Source: Patescibacteria group bacterium
Lineage (GTDB): Bacteria > Patescibacteriota > Dojkabacteria > JAKAPS01 > JAJZLI01
DNA length: 14,269 bases
Direction: 5' to 3'
Assembly (NCBI GenBank): GCA_023380695.1
Contig: JAMCRT010000018.1
Location: 1-14,269, forward strand
Of the stretch, positions 6,729 through 13,311 are shown in pieces. The notes under the pieces were generated by a model. The model was not told where the DNA came from, searched no databases, and was given only the letters and a program-made list of their open reading frames with translations. Made by a program: the position numbers and the translations under genes. How positions within the stretch are numbered: position 1 is the stretch's first letter; every line of letters begins with the position of its first letter.

Positions 6729-7283
6729 ATGGAAAAGGAACAAAGAAGATATACAAAAGAAGAAATACGAGAACATAGAAAAAATGTAATCTTAGCAACA
6801 TTCGGTATTGCTGCTATTGCTACATTCGGATCATTTCTACCTAACAATACATCTCCACGAACAGGTATAACTTATCAAAAAGCTACAAAAGTATCAGAAG
6901 GCACAGAAGAGTTCATTCAATCAAATATAGAGCCTGGAAATATTAATTGGACAAAAAATCAAAGAAAATATGGGGCATTTCTAATGGTAGCAAGCGGTAA
7001 TAAGAGATATGCAGAAATGATATTTCCAGAAAATTCTCCTATAAATACAGCCAATTCATCAAATGTAGTAGTAAATTTTGAAAATAGATTTGGATATCCT
7101 ATTAACCCAAGTCATTCAACAACAACCATAGGAAAATATGAAGGAAACACTACTATATCAGTGGAATATCCAGAAACAGCAAGGAATTTTAAACGCACAA
7201 CTTCAAGAATTTTAAATGAACCAACAACAGTTTCTTTAACAAACGGTCAAACTTTCTATTTTGGTATAAATCCTAACTCCTGA
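6729..7283 (+). CDS. Unrecognised membrane-anchored or secreted protein
   Basis: This 184-residue protein has no family I recognise. A strongly charged N-terminus (EKEQRRYTKEEIREHRK) precedes one hydrophobic segment, VILATFGIAAIATFGSFL (20-37). This segment could be an uncleaved signal anchor with the rest of the chain outside the membrane. The remaining ~145 residues are polar, rich in Asn, Ser and Thr, and lack cysteine, as is common in extracytoplasmic domains. There are no obvious catalytic motifs. It ends TGA, overlapping the 3' end of the convergent 7273-7587 gene by 11 bases with no terminator between them. The strong promoter with a palindrome over its -10 suggests regulated expression, and the divergent arrangement with the repeat-protein gene suggests a possible functional link. 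Confidence 0.7.
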   Translation: MEKEQRRYTKEEIREHRKNVILATFGIAAIATFGSFLPNNTSPRTGITYQKATKVSEGTEEFIQSNIEPGNINWTKNQRKYGAFLMVASGNKRYAEMIFPENSPINTANSSNVVVNFENRFGYPINPSHSTTTIGKYEGNTTISVEYPETARNFKRTTSRILNEPTTVSLTNGQTFYFGINPNS

Positions 7284-7587
7284 TTGATTGTAATTCTTCA
7301 TCAAGTGATTTATTGGATATATCAGATAAATAACCTTTAGTTATTCCAAGTTTTTCCTCCCAATAATCAAGATCCTCTTTTTTAATTTCATTATTTTCTA
7401 AAATACCTAAACCTAAAGCAAATGATCTCTTTTTAAAGTCATTATCTGGTATTTCATAAAGAAGATCTACCCATCTTAATCTTAATCCTTCACAATTAGC
7501 CCTTATTTCCATTGCAACTCTTGCAGATTTTGCAAATTTTTCTGGATTACTAAAAGATTCTATAATTCTGTCTAACTCTATATTCAT
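7273..7587 (-). CDS. Small unrecognised helical protein coupled to dnaB
   Basis: This 104-residue protein is predicted to be mostly alpha-helical and charged, with no membrane segment and no motif I can name. Its ATG shares one base with the dnaB stop (TAATG, 7585-7589), so translation is probably coupled and the two proteins may act together. The central part (RLRWVDLLYEIPDNDFKK then ALGLGILENN) alternates hydrophobic and acidic residues as in small adaptor proteins. The end of the chain (LDEELQSIRS) is encoded partly antisense to the end of the 6729 gene, and it is the only gene here ending in TAG. A role as a DnaB partner is a guess from position alone. Confidence 0.65.
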   Translation of the reverse strand: MNIELDRIIESFSNPEKFAKSARVAMEIRANCEGLRLRWVDLLYEIPDNDFKKRSFALGLGILENNEIKKEDLDYWEEKLGITKGYLSDISNKSLDEELQSIRS

Positions 7588-8909
7588 TATATTTTTGCTT
7601 TTGAAAGGTTGACAAAACTGGCTTGTTCCTTAATAAATTTAAGTTCAACATTACCAATAGGCCCATTTCTGTGTTTTGATACAATAACATCTGCTATACC
7701 CTTTCTCTCTGTTTCTTTATCATATAACTCTTCTCTGTGTAAAAATAAAACAACATCTGCATCTTGTTCTATAGCACCTGATTCTCTTAAATCTGACAAT
7801 TGAGGTATTCTTGATGTTCTAGTTTCAACTGCTCTTGATAATTGAGACGCAGCAATAACAGGAACTTTTAATTCTCTTGAAAGGTTTTTAAGAAATCTTG
7901 ATATCTCAGATACTTCTTGTACTCTATTTTCTGAATTAGAACCAACAATAAGTTGAAGATAATCTACAATAATTAAATCTAGGCCAACTTCAATATCTAA
8001 TCTTCTTGCCTTTGTCCTCATTTCCATAATACTTTGCCCTGGAGTATCATCAATAAATAAGTCTGCCTCTGATAACATTCCCATTGCATCAGCCACATTT
8101 TCCAGTTTTGAAGAATCAATTCTTCCCATTCTATAGTCCCAAAGATTAATACCTACCTGAGATGAAATAAGTCTATCAGTAAGCTCTGATGAAGACATTT
8201 CTAATGAAAACATTGCCACTTTTTTTTTAGATTTTACAGAAATAAAACGTGCAACATCAAGAAGAAATGATGTTTTCCCTACAGATGGACGAGCCGCAAT
8301 AATAATGAGATTGGACTCCTGAAACCCACCCAAAATATTATCTAAATCTATAAATCCACTTACTAGACCTCTAAGTTTTTCTTTACCACTTTCTATCTCT
8401 TCTGCTCTTTTAAAAGACTCCGATAGAAGACTTTTTAAAACAATAAAATCACTCTTAAGATTTGATTCAGTAATACCAAATAATTTTTTTTCAGATTCAT
8501 TGATAACATCTGTTATAGGCATATTTTCATTAAAAGAAAATTCTGCAATATCACCGCCAATCTTTACAAGCTCTCTTCGAATATACAACTCCTTTATTAT
8601 GTTGGCATAATAAATAGATGATGTACTGACTGGAATATTTTCTACAAATGAAGATAGATATACTTCTCCTCCAACTTTCTCAAGCAATTTTCTTTTTTTA
8701 AGATGAGATTTTAATGTTAAAATATCAACAGGAGAACCTTCTGAAAATAATGATATAATAGAAGAAAATATTTCTTTGTTTGATATAGAATAAAAATATT
8801 CAGGTTTCAGAATTTCAATAGTATCCAAAAGTGCATCTTTTGAAAGTAGTACACTTCCAAGATACAAACTTTCTATTTCAAGATTTTGTGGTGGCACTCT
8901 TTCCATCAT
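7587..8909 (-). CDS. dnaB: Replicative DNA helicase DnaB
   Basis: DnaB is the hexameric ring helicase that unwinds DNA at the replication fork. From the chosen start the protein has 440 residues, a usual length, and begins MMERVPPQNLEIESLYLG, matching the family N-terminus 'RxPPxNLEAEQ'. The open frame extends to an ATG at 8945, but those 12 extra codons lie inside the upstream gene and look unlike DnaB. The tandem ATGATG leaves 8909 or 8906 as the start. The N-terminal domain (about 1-110) is followed by the RecA-like ATPase with Walker A ARPSVGKT (206-213), SLEMS, Walker B LIIVDYLQLI and the DLRESGAIEQDADVVLF segment. No intein is present. It overlaps the 3' end of the MBL-hydrolase gene by 32 bases. 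Confidence 0.95.
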   Translation of the reverse strand: MMERVPPQNLEIESLYLGSVLLSKDALLDTIEILKPEYFYSISNKEIFSSIISLFSEGSPVDILTLKSHLKKRKLLEKVGGEVYLSSFVENIPVSTSSIYYANIIKELYIRRELVKIGGDIAEFSFNENMPITDVINESEKKLFGITESNLKSDFIVLKSLLSESFKRAEEIESGKEKLRGLVSGFIDLDNILGGFQESNLIIIAARPSVGKTSFLLDVARFISVKSKKKVAMFSLEMSSSELTDRLISSQVGINLWDYRMGRIDSSKLENVADAMGMLSEADLFIDDTPGQSIMEMRTKARRLDIEVGLDLIIVDYLQLIVGSNSENRVQEVSEISRFLKNLSRELKVPVIAASQLSRAVETRTSRIPQLSDLRESGAIEQDADVVLFLHREELYDKETERKGIADVIVSKHRNGPIGNVELKFIKEQASFVNLSKAKI

Positions 8910-9549
8910 TAAAAATGATAACTTTAGTCTCAAAATCTTCACCAAAATCAGAACTCTTTAGTGTAAGTGTATCCACCTTTTCTACAATACCATCATAAAT
9001 ATCTAAAAATTCAGAAAGAGGAGATAAAGGATAATCTATTTCATCTATTTTGTAATGCATTGGTATTACAATATGTGGGTTTATATCTTTTATAATATTT
9101 TTTGCTGTCTTTGCATCTATAGTAAAATAACCACCTACTGGAATAAAAAGCACATTAACAATCCCAAGTTCATCTATCTGTTCATGAGATAATATATCCC
9201 CCAAATCTCCTAAATGCATAAAATTTATATCTTCGAAATCAATAGAAAAAACTGTATTAAAACCTCTATCATTACCTTTATTGGTATCATGGTATGTATT
9301 AATACCTTTTATTGATACATCACTTATATCATATTCTCCAGGATGATCTATAACATATGTATCCTTACCTGCATATTCCCTATTATTATGATCTTGATGC
9401 TCATGTGTAATGAGTAAAATATTTGGATTTTTTAATTCTGGAGGTGTAAGTTTTCCTAACTTTTGATATGGATCAATAAAAATACTAAATCCCTTTTTAG
9501 AGAGAGCAAAGAATGCATGTTTTAAATAAGAAATACTAACTTCGTCCAT
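8878..9549 (-). CDS. Metallo-beta-lactamase-fold metal-dependent hydrolase
   Basis: This 223-residue protein belongs to the UlaG/UPF0173-like branch of the MBL superfamily. It begins with ISYLKHAFFALSKKG, as such proteins do (ITYLGHA...). The metal ligands are visible: HEHQDH (49-54), HLGDLG (112-117, Asp115) and PMHYK (163-167, His165), together with HPGEYDI (69-75) and PVGGYFTID (137-145). Relatives include L-ascorbate-6-phosphate lactonase and many proteins of unknown substrate, so no specific reaction can be assigned. It has its own promoter six bases before the ATG. Its last ten codons run into dnaB, which suggests co-transcription with dnaB and the 104-residue gene. Confidence 0.88.
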   Translation of the reverse strand: MDEVSISYLKHAFFALSKKGFSIFIDPYQKLGKLTPPELKNPNILLITHEHQDHNNREYAGKDTYVIDHPGEYDISDVSIKGINTYHDTNKGNDRGFNTVFSIDFEDINFMHLGDLGDILSHEQIDELGIVNVLFIPVGGYFTIDAKTAKNIIKDINPHIVIPMHYKIDEIDYPLSPLSEFLDIYDGIVEKVDTLTLKSSDFGEDFETKVIIFNDGKSATTKS

Positions 9550-9555
9550 AAAAAT

Positions 9556-9584
9556 ACTATAGAAATAATAATAAAGTATATCAA
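9556..9584 (-). promoter_or_regulatory. Promoter of the MBL hydrolase-dnaB unit (TTGATA-17-TATAGT), leaderless type
   Basis: On the minus strand TTGATA (9579-9584, 5/6) lies 17 bases from TATAGT (9556-9561, 5/6), which ends six bases before the ATG (9547-9549). The transcript would begin at or next to the A of ATG. An overlapping alternative is TTGTTT (9598-9603)-17-TATACT (9575-9580) with an upstream TGA extension, which would give an ~18-base leader. No Shine-Dalgarno sequence is present in either case. Confidence 0.6.
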
Positions 9585-9617
9585 ATATATAAGGTTAAAA
9601 CAATTAAATGTATCTGT

Positions 9618-9974
9618 TTACTTATCCTTTAGATCCAGTGTAGTAAGATAGGTAATAATTATCATAGACAAAATATATCCTCTAAATATAAAAGATATAA
9701 CACCAACTAATATAACCGTAATAATATATCTATAATCATAAACAAGATTCTTTTTTAGTAAAATTACAAAGGAAAAAATCATCGATGATAGGACCGTTAA
9801 AAATAATTCTATCCATATCTCTATTTTAGCATTACCATTCAAACTAAAAATAGCAAATATTATATATTCTACCAATATGGTCACCAAGGAAAATACAAGT
9901 AAATAGAATACATAAAAAATTAATGCGTCTTGAAAATTCCTTTTATAAGAAATATTAAATAATTTCTGTATCAT
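9618..9974 (-). CDS. Small polytopic membrane protein, unrecognised
   Basis: This 118-residue protein is mostly hydrophobic, with segments at about 17-45 (long, perhaps two helices), 52-73, 82-97 and 100-113. Short charged ends and a KK loop at 74-75 fit a four-helix inner-membrane protein. No transport or catalytic motif is visible and I cannot name a family. It resembles an AtpI-like small membrane protein only in size and hydrophobicity. It is divergent from rpmE across 70 bases, and its -10 box lies seven bases before the ATG, with no Shine-Dalgarno sequence. It is separated by 68 bases from the MBL-hydrolase gene, which has its own promoter. Confidence 0.7.
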   Translation of the reverse strand: MIQKLFNISYKRNFQDALIFYVFYLLVFSLVTILVEYIIFAIFSLNGNAKIEIWIELFLTVLSSMIFSFVILLKKNLVYDYRYIITVILVGVISFIFRGYILSMIIITYLTTLDLKDK

Positions 9975-9981
9975 TCTAAAT

Positions 9982-10010
9982 ATTATATAGATAATATTTC
10001 AAAATAGCTA
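9982..10010 (-). promoter_or_regulatory. Promoter of the 118-residue membrane protein gene, leaderless type
   Basis: A perfect TATAAT on the minus strand (9982-9987) ends seven bases before the ATG (9972-9974). The -35 position (10005-10010) reads TAGCTA, a poor match. If it is used, transcription would start at the initiation codon. Confidence 0.5.
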
Positions 10011-10037
10011 TACATTATAAATTTCTTTTGATATAAT
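10009..10037 (+). promoter_or_regulatory. Promoter of rpmE-prfA-prmC, extended -10, leaderless type
   Basis: TGATATAAT contains a perfect TATAAT (10032-10037) with the TGn extension. A 4/6 -35, TATACA (10009-10014), lies 17 bases upstream. Only seven bases (CACCTTT) separate the -10 from the rpmE ATG at 10045, so transcription should begin at about the ATG. The -35 overlaps that of the divergent promoter. Confidence 0.65.
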
Positions 10038-10044
10038 CACCTTT

Positions 10045-10353
10045 ATGAAAAAGAATATTCATCCTCAATATAATATTACAGAAGTTAACTGTTTGTGTGG
10101 AAACAAATTTCAGATAGGATCTACTATTGATCATATAGAAGTCGAAATATGTGCAAAATGTCATCCATTTTATACAGGAGAACAGAAAATTATAGATACG
10201 GCAAACAGAGTAAAATCATTCAATGAAAGAAAGAAAACTGCAGATACAATTAAAAAAATAAATATAAAAAAGGAAAACACAAAAGAATCAAGGCAAAGTA
10301 AAGAAGCAAGACCTATGACACTAAGAGATATGATGCAATCGCTATCTCAATAA
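10045..10353 (+). CDS. rpmE: Large-subunit ribosomal protein bL31, zinc type, with C-terminal extension
   Basis: bL31 bridges the ribosomal subunits. The N-terminal 66 residues match the family: MKKNIHPQYN, the zinc ligands Cys16 and Cys18 (CLCGNKF) and Cys36 and Cys39 (CAKCHPFYTGEQK). It is therefore the zinc-binding rather than the Cys-lacking paralogue. Typical bL31 ends at about 66-75 residues, whereas this one continues to 102. The tail is Lys-rich (KKINIKKENTKESRQSKE) and ends MTLRDMMQSLSQ. The gene leads a unit with prfA two bases downstream and appears to be translated from a leaderless mRNA. Confidence 0.93.
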   Translation: MKKNIHPQYNITEVNCLCGNKFQIGSTIDHIEVEICAKCHPFYTGEQKIIDTANRVKSFNERKKTADTIKKINIKKENTKESRQSKEARPMTLRDMMQSLSQ

Positions 10354-10355
10354 AT

Positions 10356-11384
10356 ATGGACTCTACAATATATAAAGAATATAAAAAAAAGTATAATGAA
10401 TTATCTTTAATTCTCCAAAAAGACCCATCTAGTATAGATTTCAAAGAATTTGGCGCAATACAACAATATATATCAGATTACGAAAAAATAGAAAGATTGA
10501 AAAAAGATATTCAAGATAACCTAAAAATTGAAGATTTGGCACTTGTTACATTTATCAGTGAAGAAAATGAAAAATTACAAAAAGAAATTGAGAATATAGA
10601 AAATAAATACAAAAATATAAATATAGATGATACAAAAGACATAATACTGGAAATAAGACCTGCAACAGGAGGAGTAGAAGCATCCTTATTTGCAGAAGAA
10701 ATGTATAATGTATATACAAAATATGCAAAAAACAATGGATTTGAGATAAAAATCATGGATTTAACATATAATAGCGAAGGAGGCATAAGGTCTGCAATAA
10801 TGCATATAGAAGGTAATATGGCTTTTGAATATTTTAAATATGAAAGTGGGGTACACAGAGTTCAAAGAATTCCAACTACAGAAAGCTCTGGAAGAATACA
10901 TACTTCTACAATATCAGTTGTGGTACTACCATTTATTAAAAATACTGAACTGGACATAAAAAAAGAAGATCTAAAAATAGATTATCTAAGATCATCGGGT
11001 CCAGGAGGACAACACGCAAATAAAACAGAAAGTGCAGTAAGAATTACTCATATACCAACAGGAATATCAGTATTCAACCAACAAACAAGATCACAAATAC
11101 AAAATAAAGAAACAGCTCTCCAAATTTTAAGGTCAAGAATATATATGGATTTACAATCCAAAAAAGATAATGACGAGAGTGAAAAAAGATCAAATCAAAT
11201 AAAGGGTGGAATACGGTCTGAAAAAATAAGAACATATAATTTTCCACAAGATAGGATTACTGACCATAGATTAGGCAAAAATTCAAATTTTCATATATTA
11301 GATATAATGAGTAAAGCAAATATACTAGATATCGTGAATAAAATAAAGGAAGATGAAAATAAAGGAGATACTCAAAACAAATAA
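10356..11384 (+). CDS. prfA: Peptide chain release factor 1 (RF1)
   Basis: RF1 recognises UAA and UAG stop codons and triggers release of the finished protein. The codon-reading tripeptide is PTT (173-175) within HRVQRIPTTESSGRIHTS. This is the RF1 PxT type and not the SPF of RF2. The catalytic GGQ loop is at 217-219 in RSSGPGGQHANKTESAVRI. At 342 residues it is slightly shorter than usual, mainly in the N-terminal helical domain. The start is two bases after the rpmE stop, with no Shine-Dalgarno sequence, so translation is probably coupled. Its last ten codons overlap prmC. Many genes here end in TGA, which RF1 does not read, so an RF2 gene must exist elsewhere. Confidence 0.96.
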   Translation: MDSTIYKEYKKKYNELSLILQKDPSSIDFKEFGAIQQYISDYEKIERLKKDIQDNLKIEDLALVTFISEENEKLQKEIENIENKYKNINIDDTKDIILEIRPATGGVEASLFAEEMYNVYTKYAKNNGFEIKIMDLTYNSEGGIRSAIMHIEGNMAFEYFKYESGVHRVQRIPTTESSGRIHTSTISVVVLPFIKNTELDIKKEDLKIDYLRSSGPGGQHANKTESAVRITHIPTGISVFNQQTRSQIQNKETALQILRSRIYMDLQSKKDNDESEKRSNQIKGGIRSEKIRTYNFPQDRITDHRLGKNSNFHILDIMSKANILDIVNKIKEDENKGDTQNK

Positions 11385-12129
11385 TAATGATCTAATAGAA
11401 CTTCTAAAATATGTCCTGAAAAAAGAAAACATATATTCAATAAAAGAAGATAAATTAACCCTAGGAGAGAAAGAACTTTTTAAAAAACTTAAGAAAAAAT
11501 TATTAAATAATATGCCAATAGAATATATTACTAAAAAGGCATATTTTTATAAATCAGAATTCATGGTAAACAGAGATGTTTTAATACCAAGAACAGAAAC
11601 CGAAACTATTATTCCATATCTTCTACAATATAAAAATTTAATAGATATTGGTTGTGGGTCTGGCGCAGTAGGTATAAGTATAAAAAAAGAAAATCCAAAT
11701 ATAAATGTTGTATTATCTGATATATCCAAAAAGGCATTAAATATTGCCAAAATTAATATTGGTAATCTAGATATAAAATTAATACAATCAGACCTTACAA
11801 GTAAAATTAATTTAGAAAATACAGATTGTATATTTGCAAATCTGCCATATATAAAAGATAAAGAATTACTACCTCAATCTGTTTTCAAATATGAACCACA
11901 TATAGCTTTATTTGGAGGAAAAGATGGTCTTTTTTATATTAAAAATCTTATATTAGAATTACATAATAAAAAATGGAGAGGCTCTTTATTTTTAGAAATG
12001 GACGATGTTCAAATAAAAAAAATAAATATTAAAAAAACAATTATAAAAGACCAATTTGGATTTAATAGATTTATAAAAATAGATTATCCTATTTTACCTT
12101 TTAATATAGATATGGCTTTTTGTAACTGA
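11353..12129 (+). CDS. prmC: Release-factor glutamine N5-methyltransferase PrmC (HemK)
   Basis: PrmC methylates the Gln of the GGQ motif in release factors, including the RF1 encoded just upstream. Visible features are the N-terminal helical domain, IPRTETE (78-84, family IPRPETE), the SAM-binding DIGCGSG (98-104), and NLPY (163-166) in place of the usual NPPY active-site tetrapeptide. The start overlaps prfA by 32 bases in another frame, and no later ATG gives a better N-terminus. The family's normal end would be near FNRFIKID. About 14 further residues follow, to a TGA at 12127-12129, and lie antisense to the end of ctpA. The length of 258 is slightly short. The prfA-prmC pairing supports the assignment. 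Confidence 0.9.
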   Translation: MKIKEILKTNNNDLIELLKYVLKKENIYSIKEDKLTLGEKELFKKLKKKLLNNMPIEYITKKAYFYKSEFMVNRDVLIPRTETETIIPYLLQYKNLIDIGCGSGAVGISIKKENPNINVVLSDISKKALNIAKINIGNLDIKLIQSDLTSKINLENTDCIFANLPYIKDKELLPQSVFKYEPHIALFGGKDGLFYIKNLILELHNKKWRGSLFLEMDDVQIKKINIKKTIIKDQFGFNRFIKIDYPILPFNIDMAFCN

Positions 12130-13301
12130 GTATCTATCCCATTTTTAAAATCACTAGATGATAGGGAAACCAAAACATTTGGGATAATTGGGTTTTTAGG
12201 TGTAATCCATCTGTAAGATGGTAAAAGCCAATGCTCTGTTGTAAGAACTAAAATTGCGCCATTGGAAAACGTAAAAACGTTTTGGGCAGTACCTTTACCA
12301 TATGTATTTTCTCCAACAACAATAGCTCTTTTATAATATTGCAGGGCACCTGTAAGTATCTCTGCAGCAGATGCAGTACCTCCATTAACCAAGACTACAA
12401 TTGGTATATTTTGCAAAGACCCCTGATATGTTGTATTAAATTTGTTATACCCCCCACTTCTACTTTGCTGTATTGAAACCAAAGAATTTAATGGCAAAAA
12501 TTCCCCAGCTGCATATATTGCTGCCTCAAAAAATCCTCCTGGATTCCCTCTTAAATCAAGAATTAATCCTTTAGGATGCATTGCCTCAACTTTAGATATT
12601 TCAGATGTAAAGTTATTTTCCCAATGACTCAAAGATGAATCTGAAAATCTTAGTATTTCCATATCTACAATACCTGAAGATAATTTCTTAATATAAATAC
12701 TGGATACATGTACCACTTTTCTTTCAAGAGAATAATTTATTTTTTTTCCTGCAGGATTTTGTAATAACAAATCTACCTTAGTATTATCTTTACCCCTTAC
12801 CATATTTACTACATCAGATATATTTGTAACGTTTTTAGACGATCCATTAATCTTTTCAATAATATCTCCTACTGCAATACCAGCATTTGATGCAGGAGTA
12901 TTAGGTAAAACTTGTTCAATGGCAACTTTCCCATGAGAATATCCTAAAGATACACCAATTCCTGCAAATGAATTACCTGATATCGTCTGATTATATACCT
13001 TTGCCTCTGATGGAGTAAAAAATAGTGAATGAGGATCACCAAGCGATGACACCATTCCATTGATAGCACCATAATACAAACTTGAACTAGAAACATTTGA
13101 ATAAAAATATTTTGAATGTATAAGATCTAATACATTATTAAATAATTTTTGATTTTGAGAACTGCCAGATATATTAATATTAGTATTTGAAGATGATAAA
13201 CCATTATTTGGATAATGCTCTCCTATCAGAAAACCTATGGCTATTGCAACTAAGATTGTTACAATAGATAATACATATTTATTAGAAAAAAATCTGCCCA
13301 T
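12084..13301 (-). CDS. ctpA: C-terminal processing peptidase (S41 family, CtpA/Prc-like)
   Basis: This is an envelope serine protease that cleaves C-termini of periplasmic or membrane-associated proteins. From the chosen ATG (13299-13301) the protein has 405 residues and starts MGRFFSNK followed by one hydrophobic segment (about 9-27), an anchor or signal. A longer frame from an ATG at 13346 would overlap the upstream gene and prepend 15 unusual residues, so I prefer 13301, ten bases after that gene's stop. A PDZ domain occupies about 110-195. The protease domain carries GTASAAEI with catalytic Ser311, and GKGTAQ with Lys336 and Gln340, at the spacing of the Ser-Lys-Gln triad in Prc. It also has LDLRGNPGG. 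The last 46 bases overlap the end of prmC on the opposite strand. No Shine-Dalgarno sequence is present. Confidence 0.92.
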   Translation of the reverse strand: MGRFFSNKYVLSIVTILVAIAIGFLIGEHYPNNGLSSSNTNINISGSSQNQKLFNNVLDLIHSKYFYSNVSSSSLYYGAINGMVSSLGDPHSLFFTPSEAKVYNQTISGNSFAGIGVSLGYSHGKVAIEQVLPNTPASNAGIAVGDIIEKINGSSKNVTNISDVVNMVRGKDNTKVDLLLQNPAGKKINYSLERKVVHVSSIYIKKLSSGIVDMEILRFSDSSLSHWENNFTSEISKVEAMHPKGLILDLRGNPGGFFEAAIYAAGEFLPLNSLVSIQQSRSGGYNKFNTTYQGSLQNIPIVVLVNGGTASAAEILTGALQYYKRAIVVGENTYGKGTAQNVFTFSNGAILVLTTEHWLLPSYRWITPKNPIIPNVLVSLSSSDFKNGIDTQLQKAISILKGKIG

Positions 13302-13311
13302 ATAAAAATTA

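Noticed and set aside
8910..8945. Longer dnaB N-terminus from the ATG at 8945
   Set aside because: The extra residues do not resemble DnaB, lie within the MBL-hydrolase coding region, and the family N-terminus begins at the later ATGATG.
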